Of a stretch of 64,000 bases of DNA, positions 8,673-17,554 are shown in pieces; position 1 is the first letter of the stretch, and each line of letters begins with the position of its first letter. Source of the DNA: Phreatobacter sp. (GTDB lineage Bacteria > Pseudomonadota > Alphaproteobacteria > Rhizobiales > Phreatobacteraceae); NCBI RefSeq assembly GCF_027532945.1, contig NZ_JAPZTZ010000004.1:62001-126000 (forward strand), in the 5' to 3' direction. A model generated the notes under the pieces. The model saw nothing but the letters and a program-made list of their open reading frames with translations, had not been told where the DNA came from and ran no database searches. The position numbers and the translations under genes were made by a program.

Positions 8673-9614
8673 ATGGGCGTTCACCTGATCCATCGCGCGG
8701 TCCTGTCGATCCCCGTCCTCTTCGGCGTGCTGCTGCTCGGCTTCCTGCTGCTGCAGCTCGTTCCCGGCGACGTTGCCCAGGTCATTGCCGGCCCGCAGGC
8801 AACCCCGGAAGTGGTGGCGCAGATCCGCAAGGATCTTGGCCTCGACCGGTCGCTGGTCGTGCAGTTCTTCATCTACATCAGCCGCGTCCTCCAGGGGGAC
8901 CTCGGCTATTCGATGATCAACAACACCCCGGTCATCCATGAACTGGCCGAGGCGATCGGCCCGACTGCCGAGTTGATGCTGGCCTGCCTCATCTGGTCGG
9001 TGCCGGTCGGCATCGCGCTCGGCACGGTGGCCGCCGTCTATCGCGGCCATGCCCTCGACCGCATCATCATCGCCATCTCGGTCTTCGGCGTCTCCATGCC
9101 GGTCTTCTTCATCGGCCTGATGCTGATCATGTATGTCGGCTACTACTGGGAGCTGCTGCCCTTCCTCGGGCGGGCCGGCCCCATCTGGACGCTGGACGGC
9201 CTTGCGCATCTGGCGCTCCCGGCCCTGACCCTCGGCCTCATCTTCATCGGCCCCGTGGCGCGCATGACGCGCACGGCGGCGCTCGAGGTGATGAATGCCG
9301 ACTATGTGCGCACGGCGCGCGCCAAGGGCCTCGCCGAGCACACGGTCATCATCCGCCATGTGCTGCGCAACGCGCTGATCCCGGTCGTCACCCTCATCGG
9401 CCTGCAGGCCGGCTTCCTCCTCGGCGGCGCCGTCGTCACCGAGACCATCTTCTCCTGGCCCGGCGTCGGGCGGCTCGCCGTGGGCGCCATCCTGGCGCGC
9501 GACTTGCCTCTCGCCCAGGGCGCCATCCTGATCCTCGCGGTCTCCTTCATCGTGATCAATCTCATCGTCGACGTGCTCTACGGCATCCTCGATCCCCGGG
9601 TCGGCAAGCGATGA
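8673..9614 (+). CDS. ABC transporter permease, DppB/OppB type
   Basis: A 313-residue integral membrane protein with the N-terminal DppB signature (LLGFLLLQLVPGDVAQ near residue 20) and about six membrane spans. The binding-protein-dependent transport loop (ADYVRTARAKGLAEHTVIIRHVLRNALIPVVT) that docks on the ATPase lies near residue 208. It is one half of the inner-membrane channel for an oligopeptide-like solute. A strong GGAGGGG site precedes ATG 8673, five bases after the amidohydrolase stop; an in-frame ATG at 8655 overlaps that gene and is less likely. The following permease overlaps by ATGA. Confidence 0.93.
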   Translation: MGVHLIHRAVLSIPVLFGVLLLGFLLLQLVPGDVAQVIAGPQATPEVVAQIRKDLGLDRSLVVQFFIYISRVLQGDLGYSMINNTPVIHELAEAIGPTAELMLACLIWSVPVGIALGTVAAVYRGHALDRIIIAISVFGVSMPVFFIGLMLIMYVGYYWELLPFLGRAGPIWTLDGLAHLALPALTLGLIFIGPVARMTRTAALEVMNADYVRTARAKGLAEHTVIIRHVLRNALIPVVTLIGLQAGFLLGGAVVTETIFSWPGVGRLAVGAILARDLPLAQGAILILAVSFIVINLIVDVLYGILDPRVGKR

Positions 9615-10519
9615 CCGCGGTGACCGCTTCCCCCGCCGCCGCTCCCGCCCCGGACGCCCCGGCCCCGCGTCGCTTTCCGGCGCTGCGCCGCCTGTTCCGT
9701 GACAAGCTCGCCATTGCCGCGGCCTTCATCCTCATCCTGCTGATCGCCGCCGCGATCCTCGCGCCCTGGCTGGCGCCGAACGACCCCTATCTCACCAACA
9801 CCCGCCTGCGCATGTTGCCGCCGGTGTGGGAGGCGCGCGGCCGCTGGCAGTTTCTGCTCGGCACCGACGGCCTTGGCCGCTGCATGCTCTCGCGCCTGCT
9901 CTACGGGTTGCAGGCGACGATGCTGATGGGCGTCATCGCCACCGCCATCGGCGGTTCCATCGGCATCGTGCTGGGGCTGATCTCCGCCTTCTACCGGCGG
10001 CTCGACGGCCTCATCATGCACATGTCGGACATCCTCCTGTCCTTCCCGGCGATCCTCCTCGGCCTCGCCTTCGCGGCAGTCGTCGGCCCGGGCATGACGG
10101 CGGTCGTCGTCTCGCTCGCCATTGCCACGATCCCGACCGTCGTGCGCGTCACCCGCGCCTCGGCGCTGGTGGTGATGGGCCAGGACTTCATCGAGGCCGG
10201 CCGCTCCATCGGCCTGACCGACGGCACGCTGCTGGTGCGCTACCTCGCGCTCAACTGCATCTCCTCGGTCTTCGTCTATCTGACGCTGCGCTTCGGCCAG
10301 GTGATCCTGCTGGGCTCGGCCCTGTCCTTCCTCGGCCTCGGCGCCCAGCCGCCCATCGCCGAACTCGGCACCATGGCCTCCGCCGGCCGCAACGAACTGT
10401 TCCTCGCCCCGCACATCTCGGTCATCCCGAGCCTCGTCATCGTCGTTCTGGTGCTCTGCGCCAACCTCCTCGGCGATGCGCTGCGCGACATGCTCGATCC
10501 GCGGCTGAGGCACGGCTGA
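9611..10519 (+). CDS. ABC transporter permease, DppC/OppC type
   Basis: The 302-residue permease starts with a 4-bp ATGA overlap with the DppB-type gene, showing translational coupling. It has the DppC N-terminal layout: a cytoplasmic Pro-rich tail, a first span near residues 33-56, and FLLGTDGLGRCMLSRLLYG near residue 86. The EAA-like loop (GQDFIEAGRSIGLTDGTLLVRYLALNCISS) near residue 195 contacts an ATPase. It pairs with the upstream permease to form the heterodimeric channel. The matching ATPase genes (DppD/DppF type) are absent from the locus, which is unusual for this transporter family. Confidence 0.93.
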   Translation: MTAVTASPAAAPAPDAPAPRRFPALRRLFRDKLAIAAAFILILLIAAAILAPWLAPNDPYLTNTRLRMLPPVWEARGRWQFLLGTDGLGRCMLSRLLYGLQATMLMGVIATAIGGSIGIVLGLISAFYRRLDGLIMHMSDILLSFPAILLGLAFAAVVGPGMTAVVVSLAIATIPTVVRVTRASALVVMGQDFIEAGRSIGLTDGTLLVRYLALNCISSVFVYLTLRFGQVILLGSALSFLGLGAQPPIAELGTMASAGRNELFLAPHISVIPSLVIVVLVLCANLLGDALRDMLDPRLRHG

Positions 10520-10578
10520 TCCACCCCAAGGCCCGGCCAACGGGTCAGATAACCAAAGGTCTCCAGAGGAGCAGGGAC

Positions 10579-12174
10579 ATGAGTGTCAAACGATTGATCT
10601 GGGCGGCGACCGCCCTTGCCGGCGGCCTTGCCTTCACGGCTCCGGCCATGGCGCAAGCGCAGAACAGCCTCACCATCGTTCGTGAGGTCGATTCCGACCG
10701 CTACGACCCGCACCGCTCGACGGCCCGCGCCGCCTCCGAGGTGCTGTTCATGCTCGCCGACACGCTGGTGTCGCTCGACCACGACATGACCTCGATCAAG
10801 CCGGGCCTCGCCGAGAGCTGGACCGTCTCGCCGGACGGCAAGGTCTACACCTTCAAGCTGCGCCAGGACGTGAAGTTCTGCGACGGCAAGGCGATGACCG
10901 CCGAGGACGTGGTCTATTCGATCAAACGCTGGATCAACCCCGAGACGCGGTCGCCGGTGCGCTGGCGCGCCGGTCCCGTCGAGGACATCGTCGCCAAGGA
11001 TGCCTACACGGTCGAATACCGCCTGACGGCGCCCTTCTCCGAACTCCTCTACCAGCTCACCCAGAGCTTCGCCGTGGTCATCGACAAGGCCAATGTCGAC
11101 GCGCTCGGCGCCGATTTCGGCGTGCGCGGCTTCAACGGCACCGGCCCCTATTGCTGGGTCGACTGGCGTCCGCGCAACGACATGCGCATGCGCCGCCACG
11201 ACGCCTATCGCTGGGGCCCGCCGATCTACGAGAACCGCGGCCCGGCGCATATCCAGGAGATCGTCTGGCGCATCGTGCCGGAGGAGAACACCCGGCTTGC
11301 CGCCGTGCTGACCGGCCAGAGCCAGGCCACCCAGTACGTGCCCTATTCCGGCATGGCGCAGATCCGCGCCAACCGGAACCTGCGCATCGTCGATAACCAG
11401 GCGGCGTTCTGGACCTATTTCATCGGCTTCAAGGTGGACAAGGCCGGCGTCGACGAGGAGGCGGTGCGCCGCGCCATCGTCATGGCGGTGGACCAGGAGG
11501 CGATCTCCCGCGACATCAATTTCGGCGAGACCGAGCCTGCCTATTCCTACATTCACCAGGCGGCCACCGACTGGAACAAGGCCATCGACCAGCGCCTGAT
11601 CCGCACCAATGTCACCGAGGCGAACCGCATCCTCGATGCGGCCGGCTGGGTGCGCGGCGCCGACGGTTTCCGCTCCAAGAACGGCCAGCGCCTCTCGCCG
11701 CTCGCCTATGGTTTCACCGGCTCGACCTGGCAGAAGCTGATGGAGACGGTGCAGGGCGACCTGCGCAAGATCGGCGTCGATCTGCGTATCCAGCTCTTCG
11801 ATGCCACGGTTGCCTGGGGCAAGCTCGCCACCCAGGAGTTCGACATGTTCGGCATGTCGTTCCCCTACATCACCGCCGGTGACGCGCTGAACCTCTACTT
11901 CCGCTCGACCAACGCGCCGACCCCGAACCGCATGAACTGGAAGAACCCGGACACCGACCGCTGGCTCCAGACCGGCATGACGGCGGTCTCGGATGCCGAG
12001 CGCGCCCAGAACTACGGGCAGGTGCTGGAGCAGGTCCACGAGGCGGCCGTCTGGATCCCGCTCTACCACGAGCCGATGAAGGTGGCGGCGACCGCGCGCC
12101 TCGCCCCCTTCAAGGCGCACAACATCTATGGTTGCGGCTTCTACAAGGGCCTCGACCTGCGCTTCACGCGCTGA
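10579..12174 (+). CDS. ABC transporter substrate-binding protein, family 5 (peptide/opine/nickel type)
   Basis: From ATG 10579 (AGAGGAGCAGGG ribosome site) the product is 531 residues. A signal peptide ends near APAMAQAQ (residue 28). SBP_bac_5 landmarks follow: ADTLVSLDHDMTSIKPGLAESWTVSPDGKVYTFKLRQDVKFCDGK and later FNGTGPYCWVDWRP. It binds the solute in the periplasm and delivers it to the two permeases encoded just upstream. Cysteines at about residues 102 and 193 could form a disulfide. The ligand cannot be read from sequence, but the flanking hydrolases suggest an amide or cyclic nitrogen compound. Confidence 0.92.
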   Translation: MSVKRLIWAATALAGGLAFTAPAMAQAQNSLTIVREVDSDRYDPHRSTARAASEVLFMLADTLVSLDHDMTSIKPGLAESWTVSPDGKVYTFKLRQDVKFCDGKAMTAEDVVYSIKRWINPETRSPVRWRAGPVEDIVAKDAYTVEYRLTAPFSELLYQLTQSFAVVIDKANVDALGADFGVRGFNGTGPYCWVDWRPRNDMRMRRHDAYRWGPPIYENRGPAHIQEIVWRIVPEENTRLAAVLTGQSQATQYVPYSGMAQIRANRNLRIVDNQAAFWTYFIGFKVDKAGVDEEAVRRAIVMAVDQEAISRDINFGETEPAYSYIHQAATDWNKAIDQRLIRTNVTEANRILDAAGWVRGADGFRSKNGQRLSPLAYGFTGSTWQKLMETVQGDLRKIGVDLRIQLFDATVAWGKLATQEFDMFGMSFPYITAGDALNLYFRSTNAPTPNRMNWKNPDTDRWLQTGMTAVSDAERAQNYGQVLEQVHEAAVWIPLYHEPMKVAATARLAPFKAHNIYGCGFYKGLDLRFTR

Positions 12175-12183
12175 CCTGACCAC

Positions 12184-12215
12184 CGGCCGGGCGCCCCTCG
12201 GGTGCCCGGCCGTTT
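12184..12215 (+). terminator. Rho-independent terminator after the binding-protein gene
   Basis: A long stem (CGGCCGGGC paired with GCCCGGCCG, continued by a G-T wobble and CCC/GGG) closes on a CTC loop and is followed by TTTCC. It sits 10 bp after the binding-protein stop and probably ends or attenuates the transporter operon before the second amidohydrolase. Confidence 0.75.
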
Positions 12216-12260
12216 CCTTGGCTGCCGCCGAACCAAAAGACGCCGCGAGAGAACGCCCCG

Positions 12261-13712
12261 ATGCCCGTCACGCTGATCAAGAACGCTTCCTGGGTCGTCG
12301 CCTTCGACGGCCGCAAGCACACCTACATGCAGGGTGCGGACGTCGCCTTCGAGGACGACAAGATCATCCATGTCGGCTCAGGCTTCGCCGGCAAGGCTGC
12401 GACCACCATCGACGGCACCGGCATGATGGTCATGCCTGGCCTTGTGAACGTCCACTCTCACCCGGCCTCCGAGCCCATGGCCAAGGGCTGGAACGACGAG
12501 CTCGGTTCGCCGAAGCTCTACCAGTCCGCGCTCTACGAGTTCATGCCGCTGTTCCGCGCCGATTCCGGCGGCGCGCCCGACATGGAGGCGATCCCGGCTT
12601 CCGCCACGGTCGCCTATTCCGAACTGCTGCTCTCCGGCGTCACCACCCTTGTCGACATGTCGGTCGCCTGGGACGGCTGGCTCGACACCTTCGCCGCCTC
12701 GGGGCTCCGCGGCGTGCTCTCACCCATGTATCGCTCGGCGCGCTGGTTCACCAAGAACGGCCACGTGGTCGAGTACGAGTGGCAGAAGGACGAGGGCATG
12801 GCTGCGATGGAAGCGGCGATGACGGTTCTCGACGCTGCCGCCAAGCACCCCTCCGGCCGCATGTCCGGCATGGTCTCGCCGAGCCAGATCGATACCTGCA
12901 CCCCCGGCCTCATCAAGGCGAGCTTCGCCGAGGCCAAGAAGCGCAAGCTGCCCTTCCAGATCCACGCGGCGCAGTCGGTGGTGGAGTTCCACGAGATCAC
13001 CCGCCGCCACGGCATGACGCCGGTGGAGTGGCTCGGCTCGCTCGGCGTGCTGTCGGACCGCTCGCTCATCGGCCACGGCATCTTCCTCGACCACCACACC
13101 TCCGTGCACTGGCCGCGCCGCGACGACCTCCAGGACCTCGTCGACACCGGCACCACGGTCGCCCATTGCCCGACCGTCTTCCAGCGCCGCGGCATCACCC
13201 TGCAGACCTTCGGCGAATATGTCCGCCGTGGCGTCAACATGGCCATCGGCACCGACACCTATCCGCACAACATGATCGAGGAGATGCGCCACGTCGCCAT
13301 CATGTCGCGCGTCGTCGCCGAGGACGTCTATGACGTCCGCTCGGTCGACGTGTTCAACGCCGCGACCCTCGGCGGCGCCAAGGCGCTCGGCCGCAAGGAT
13401 ATCGGCCGCCTCGCGGTCGGCGCCAAGGCCGATGTGGTGCTGGTCGACGTCAATCACCCCACGATGAAGCCGCTGCGCGACCCCGTCCGCTCGATGATCT
13501 ATTCCTCCGGCGAGCGCGCTATCCGCACCGTCTTCGTCGACGGCAAGAAGGTGGTGGACGGTGGCAAGGTGCTGACCATGGACCTCGCCGCGGCCTCCGA
13601 GAAGCTCGAGGCTGCCCAGCGCCGCGCCGAGGCGGGCGTCAAGAAGCTCGACTGGGCGAAGCGTGATCACCTCAAGATCTCGCCGCTGATGTTCCCGCCG
13701 GCCAAGGGGTGA
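12261..13712 (+). CDS. Amidohydrolase (cytosine deaminase/chlorohydrolase-like, AtzA/TrzN-SAH deaminase superfamily)
   Basis: A 483-residue metal-dependent hydrolase. The metal-binding His65-x-His67 (PGLVNVHSHPASEP) is followed by FQIHAAQSVVEFHEITRRHG (third His), LIGHGIFLDHH and the catalytic Asp in MAIGTDTYPHNMIEEMR. This order is that of the deaminase/dechlorinase branch (guanine and cytosine deaminases, s-triazine hydrolases). The reaction is probably hydrolytic removal of an amino, chloro or similar group from a nitrogen heterocycle; the substrate is not known. It lies 86 bp after the binding-protein gene, beyond a terminator-like hairpin, in the same direction. It likely belongs to the same catabolic locus. 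Confidence 0.88.
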   Translation: MPVTLIKNASWVVAFDGRKHTYMQGADVAFEDDKIIHVGSGFAGKAATTIDGTGMMVMPGLVNVHSHPASEPMAKGWNDELGSPKLYQSALYEFMPLFRADSGGAPDMEAIPASATVAYSELLLSGVTTLVDMSVAWDGWLDTFAASGLRGVLSPMYRSARWFTKNGHVVEYEWQKDEGMAAMEAAMTVLDAAAKHPSGRMSGMVSPSQIDTCTPGLIKASFAEAKKRKLPFQIHAAQSVVEFHEITRRHGMTPVEWLGSLGVLSDRSLIGHGIFLDHHTSVHWPRRDDLQDLVDTGTTVAHCPTVFQRRGITLQTFGEYVRRGVNMAIGTDTYPHNMIEEMRHVAIMSRVVAEDVYDVRSVDVFNAATLGGAKALGRKDIGRLAVGAKADVVLVDVNHPTMKPLRDPVRSMIYSSGERAIRTVFVDGKKVVDGGKVLTMDLAAASEKLEAAQRRAEAGVKKLDWAKRDHLKISPLMFPPAKG

Positions 13713-13729
13713 GGGACGGGTTCAGGGAC

Positions 13730-13882
13730 GGCTCCACCCTTACCCTCCCCGCTCTGCGGGGAGGGGGACCACGACGTCCCGCCTGACACTGAGCCGATTG
13801 GGCCACGCCCGCCCGTTGCGATAATCCGCGACGCTGAAGTCCCCCTCACCTCGCGCAGCGAGGGGAGGGTGAGGGTGGGGCC
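13730..13882. repeat. Inverted pair of REP-like GC palindromes
   Basis: Two related palindromic elements face each other between the amidohydrolase and the MetE-like gene. At 13730-13770 a CCCTCCCCGC/GCGGGGAGGG hairpin has a TCT loop. At 13839-13882 a similar element in inverse orientation is built around CCTCGC/GCGAGG and flanked by GAGGGTGAGGGTGGGG. Both share the arm pattern CC-ACCCT-ACCCTCCCC. Such BIME-like pairs commonly lie between convergent genes and can act as terminators or mRNA stabilisers. Confidence 0.65.
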
Positions 13883-13898
13883 TTCAAGTCCCCCGCCC

Positions 13899-15029
13899 TC
13901 AGCCCCAGACCTCCCTGCTGATCTCGACGATCAGCTCCATCTTCCGCCACTGCTCGTCCTCGGCCAGCGTGTTGCCCTCTTCCGTCGAGGCGAAACCGCA
14001 TTGCGGCGACGGGCACAGCTGCTCGATGGGCGCATATTTCGCCGCCTCGTCGATCCGCCTCTTGATGTCGTCCTTCTTCTCCAGCACGCCGGTCTTGGAG
14101 GTGACGAGCCCGAGCACCACCGCCTTGCCCTTGGGCAGGAAGCGCAAAGGCTCGAAGCCGCCGGCGCGCTCGGTGTCCCATTCCATGAAATAGGCGTCCA
14201 CCGGCATGGCATTGAACAGGAGGTCGGCGATCGGCTCGTAGCCGCCCGAGGCGACGAAGGTGGAGCGGAAATTGCCGCGGCACAGATGCATGGAGATGGT
14301 GAGGTCCTTCGGCCGCCCGCCAATGGCGGCGGTGACCATCTCGGCATAGATCTCGCCCTGCTTCTCCGGATCGTCGCCGCGCTCGGCCAGCATCCGCTTC
14401 TGCTCGGGGTCGCAGAGATAGGCGAAGGAGACGTCGTCGAGCTGCAGGTAGCGGCAGCCGGCGTCATAGAAGGCATGGACGGCCTTGCGAAAGGCCTGGC
14501 CGAGATCGTCGTAATACTCGGCCATGTCGGGATAGAGGCCCATATTGATGAGCTTCCGGCCCCCCCGGTAGTGCAGCATGGACGGCGAGGGAATGGTCAT
14601 CTTCGCGGTGCGTGCGGTGTTCGCCTTCACGAACTTGAAGTGCTCGATGAAGGGATGGGTCGAGAAGCCGATCTTGCCGGTGACGCGCGGCGCCTCGGCC
14701 TTGGTCTGCACCCCGGCGAACTGGATGCCCTGGTCGAGCTCCACCCGCGTCACGCCGTCGAGCTGCCAGAGGAAGTCATAGTGCCACCAGGAGCGGCGAT
14801 ATTCGCCGTCGGTGATGCCCTGCAGGCCCACCGCCTCCTGCTTGGCGATGAGCTTCTTGATCTCCGCGTCCTCCACCGTGCGCAGGCCGAGGGCGTCGAG
14901 TGTGCCGGCGGCATGGGCGGCGCGCGCCTCCTTGAGCGCCTGCGAGCGCAACAGCGAGCCGACCTGGTCGGCGCGGAACGGGCCGGCCTTGCCGGCGAGG
15001 ACGGGGGCGGGCGAGGTCGTGGTGCTCAT
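13899..15029 (-). CDS. MetE-like cobalamin-independent methyltransferase (short, C-terminal catalytic barrel only)
   Basis: The 376-residue protein equals the catalytic half of MetE (Meth_synt_2 family); full MetE is about 750 residues. It starts FRADQVGSLLR and includes GEYRRSWWHYDFLW, the barrel motif YLQLDDVSFAYLCD, the Zn ligand in SMHLCRGNFRS and the C-terminal Zn cysteine in PSPQCGFAS. The probable role is methyl transfer to homocysteine or a related thiol. Stand-alone barrels of this kind (YxjG/YxjH-like) often use alternative methyl donors or serve cyanocobalamin-independent salvage, so the donor is uncertain. Its 254-bp upstream region is shared with the divergent VOC gene. Confidence 0.85.
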   Translation of the reverse strand: MSTTTSPAPVLAGKAGPFRADQVGSLLRSQALKEARAAHAAGTLDALGLRTVEDAEIKKLIAKQEAVGLQGITDGEYRRSWWHYDFLWQLDGVTRVELDQGIQFAGVQTKAEAPRVTGKIGFSTHPFIEHFKFVKANTARTAKMTIPSPSMLHYRGGRKLINMGLYPDMAEYYDDLGQAFRKAVHAFYDAGCRYLQLDDVSFAYLCDPEQKRMLAERGDDPEKQGEIYAEMVTAAIGGRPKDLTISMHLCRGNFRSTFVASGGYEPIADLLFNAMPVDAYFMEWDTERAGGFEPLRFLPKGKAVVLGLVTSKTGVLEKKDDIKRRIDEAAKYAPIEQLCPSPQCGFASTEEGNTLAEDEQWRKMELIVEISREVWG

Positions 15030-15283
15030 CGGTCGTGTCTCCCTGTGCGGCCCTGCCGTTCGGCGCTGGGCTGGACCCTCTCGCCAGCGGGCGGAGGTCT
15101 TCTGGCTGCAACTTTAAGACGGGATAACGGACAGGACCAGATGGTGGCGAGCCGGCTCGCGGGCAAAGCTGCAAGCCGGGCTTGCGAGGGTCCCGGTGTC
15201 GCGCCCCTTGCCCCCGCCGCCGCGCGGGCCGATGTCTTGGCCGACGAAGCGTGGCCCCCGCCGCGCCCCACGAGGTCCCTGCC

Positions 15284-16252
15284 ATGACCACCGCCGACGC
15301 CCCGATCCCGGCCCTGACCGGCATCCACCATCTCACCGCCGTCTCGGCCGATGCGCCGGGCAACCACGCCTTCTACACCAAGGTGCTGGGCATGCGCCTG
15401 GTGAAGCGCACGGTGAACCAGGACGACACCTCCGCCTATCACCTCTTCTACGGCGACGGCGTGGCGAGCCCCGGCTCCGACATCACCTTCTTCGAATGGC
15501 CCGTGCCGCGCGAGCGCCGCGGCACCCATTCCATCATCCGCACCGCGCTGCGCGTCACCGGCGAGGCGACGATCCGCTGGTGGGAGGCGCGCTTCAAGGA
15601 GCATGGCGTCGTCCACACCGCCGCCGCTATCCGTGACGGCCGCCTGACCCTCGACTTCGAGGATCCGGAAGGCCAGCGCCTTGCCCTCGTCGATGATGGC
15701 GGTGCCGGCGACGGCGCCATCTGGGAGCAGAGCCTGGTCCCGGCCGAGCACCAGATCCGCGGCCTCGGCCCGATCACCGCCAGCGTGCCGCAGCTGGAGC
15801 CGACCGACCTCGTGCTCACCTATGTTCTCGGCATGCGCAAGGAGCGCGAATACACCCTGCCCAGCGCCGTCACCGTCCATGTCTATGCCATGGGCGCCGG
15901 TGGTGTCGCCGCCGAGTATCACGTCGCGGTGGAGCCGCACCTGCCGCCCGCCCGCCAGGGGGCCGGCTCGGTGCATCACGTCGCGTTCCGCACGCCGGAC
16001 GAGACCCAGTACAAGGGCTGGATCGAGCGGCTGGCCGGGCTACGCATCCCGAGCTCGGGGGCGGTGGACCGCTACTATTTCCGCAGCCTCTACTTCCGCG
16101 AGCCGAACGGCATCCTCTTCGAGATCGCCACCGACGGCCCCGGCTTCGACGTCGACGAGCCGCTCGCCACAATCGGCGAGAAGCTCGCCCTGCCGCCCTT
16201 CCTCGAGCCGCAGCGCGCGGCAATCGAGCGCGGCCTCAAGCCGCTCTCCTGA
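15284..16252 (+). CDS. VOC-superfamily ring-cleaving dioxygenase/glyoxalase (MhqO-like)
   Basis: A 322-residue protein with duplicated VOC modules. The first begins [37 protein letters not shown] (metal His near residue 16). The second has [11 protein letters not shown] near residue 230, and [26 protein letters not shown] supplies the C-terminal metal Glu. This arrangement matches the YkcA/MhqO group of hydroquinone or quinone-linked extradiol dioxygenases. The substrate is unproven. The start at 15284 is preceded by GAGG; the frame is open upstream but lacks coding character. It is probably monocistronic, since a hairpin follows at 16293-16312. Confidence 0.85.
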   Translation: MTTADAPIPALTGIHHLTAVSADAPGNHAFYTKVLGMRLVKRTVNQDDTSAYHLFYGDGVASPGSDITFFEWPVPRERRGTHSIIRTALRVTGEATIRWWEARFKEHGVVHTAAAIRDGRLTLDFEDPEGQRLALVDDGGAGDGAIWEQSLVPAEHQIRGLGPITASVPQLEPTDLVLTYVLGMRKEREYTLPSAVTVHVYAMGAGGVAAEYHVAVEPHLPPARQGAGSVHHVAFRTPDETQYKGWIERLAGLRIPSSGAVDRYYFRSLYFREPNGILFEIATDGPGFDVDEPLATIGEKLALPPFLEPQRAAIERGLKPLS

Positions 16253-16292
16253 GGCGATTGTCGGGTCCATCGCGATTGTCTGGTCTTGTCGG

Positions 16293-16312
16293 CGGCGCCT
16301 AGAGTGGCGCCG
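16293..16312. terminator. GC hairpin between VOC gene and small lipoprotein gene
   Basis: CGGCGCC and GGCGCCG pair perfectly across a TAGAGT loop. No T-run follows on either strand, so termination is only a possibility; it could also be a regulatory hairpin just upstream of the lipoprotein gene. Confidence 0.4.
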
Positions 16313-16338
16313 TCGATTCGCCTGATCCGGGGCCCGCC

Positions 16339-16698
16339 ATGATTGTTGCCACCCTCCGCGCCGCCTTTGCAGGCCTTGCCGTGCTGGGCCTTGCCGCCTG
16401 CCAGTCCACGTCGAGCCAGCCTCCGGTGCCGCAGCCGGTCGCGGCCGCGCCGCAGCAGGGGTCCTATGTGACCCGGCCGGACTTCCGCCTGCCCGAGGGC
16501 GCCGGCTGCACCGGCGAGCTCGCCCGTTTCCGCGCGGTGATGGACAACGACCTCGCCACCGGCCACGTCAACCGCGAGGTCCATGGCCGTGTACTGGCCG
16601 ATCTGCGCGGGCCCGAGGCCGCCTGCGCCGCGGGCCGTGCGGGCGAGGCCAGCGCCGGCCTGCGCGCCGTCAAGCAGCGCTACGGCTATCCCTCCTGA
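16339..16698 (+). CDS. Small putative outer-membrane lipoprotein, unknown function
   Basis: The 119-residue protein has a lipoprotein signal ending in the lipobox LGLAAC (Cys near residue 21). A Ser/Pro/Gln-rich linker follows, then a compact helical region with two further cysteines (GAGCTGEL and AACAAGRAG) that may form a disulfide. No named family was recognised. It would be lipidated and anchored in the periplasm. It is followed by a terminator-like hairpin, which separates it from the phosphoesterase-kinase operon. Confidence 0.75.
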   Translation: MIVATLRAAFAGLAVLGLAACQSTSSQPPVPQPVAAAPQQGSYVTRPDFRLPEGAGCTGELARFRAVMDNDLATGHVNREVHGRVLADLRGPEAACAAGRAGEASAGLRAVKQRYGYPS

Positions 16699-16707
16699 TC
16701 AGCAAAA

Positions 16708-16755
16708 GGCGGCCCCGCCGCCGTCTTCCCTTAAGCGAAAGGCGGCCTTGCCGCC
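16708..16755 (+). terminator. Tandem GGCGGC hairpins, terminator-like
   Basis: Two near-identical hairpins, GGCGGC-CCC-GCCGCC (16708-16722) and GGCGGC-CTT-GCCGCC (16741-16755), each preceded by an A-rich run, follow the lipoprotein gene. The first is followed by GTCTTCCCTT, consistent with a terminator. The second may be a duplicated copy. Confidence 0.5.
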
Positions 16756-16806
16756 GCCGCCGCAAAGGCGAACCATGAGGCCACGGGCGATGCCCGGGAG
16801 GCCCTG

Positions 16807-17547
16807 ATGCGCATCGCGCTCATCTCCGACATTCACGGCAACCTGGAGGCCCTTCAGGCGGTGATCGCCCATGTGGCGCGCCAGCGGGTGGACCTTGTCG
16901 CCGTGCTTGGCGACATCGTCGGCTATGGCGCCGACCCGGTCGCCTGCACCGAGACGGTGATGACACTGGCGGGGCAGGGCGCCATCGTCTTCAAGGGCAA
17001 TCACGACGAGGCGGTGGAGCGCGCCGACCCCGACATGAATGCCGCCGCGCTCGCCGCCATCGTCTGGACCCGCGGGGTCCTCGACGGCGCCCACCGAGCC
17101 TTCCTCACCGCCCTGCCGCTCACCGCCCGCATCGACGAGCTGCTGCTGGTCCACGCCTCCGCCCGCCATCCCGGCCAGTGGCCCTATGTGATGACGCCGC
17201 GCGACGCCGAGCTGAGCCTTGGCGCCACCGATGCACGCCTCGTCGCCTGCGGCCACACCCATGTCCCCGCGCTCTTCTCGCTGCAGCCGAACCGCACCTG
17301 CGTCGCCTTCACGCCGGTGGCGGGCACCGCCGTGCCGCTCGCCGCCCATCGCCGCTGGCAGATCGTCGTCGGGGCGGTTGGCCAGCCGCGCGACGGATCG
17401 GCGGCCGCCGCCTATGCCGTGCTTGATCTCGGCCAAGGCGCGCTCGAGCCGCATCGTGTTCCCTACGACCATCAGGCCGCCGCGGCAAAGATTCGCGCCG
17501 CGGGACTGCCCGATCGGTTGGCGAGCCGGCTCGCCCTGGGGAGGTGA
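16807..17547 (+). CDS. Metallophosphoesterase family protein (calcineurin-like)
   Basis: A 246-residue protein with all the metallophosphatase motifs: SDIHGN (residues 8-13), GDIVGYG (near 37), GNHDE (near 65), and GHTH (near 151). It resembles the YfcE/MJ0936-type phosphodiesterases and PrpE/ApaH-like phosphoprotein phosphatases. It is cytoplasmic. The next gene, a Ser/Thr kinase-USP fusion, starts 7 bp after its stop, so the two are co-transcribed. A reasonable inference is that this phosphoesterase opposes the kinase or hydrolyses a nucleotide signal sensed by the USP domain. Substrate specificity is not visible. Confidence 0.88.
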   Translation: MRIALISDIHGNLEALQAVIAHVARQRVDLVAVLGDIVGYGADPVACTETVMTLAGQGAIVFKGNHDEAVERADPDMNAAALAAIVWTRGVLDGAHRAFLTALPLTARIDELLLVHASARHPGQWPYVMTPRDAELSLGATDARLVACGHTHVPALFSLQPNRTCVAFTPVAGTAVPLAAHRRWQIVVGAVGQPRDGSAAAAYAVLDLGQGALEPHRVPYDHQAAAAKIRAAGLPDRLASRLALGR

Positions 17548-17554
17548 CGCCGCC

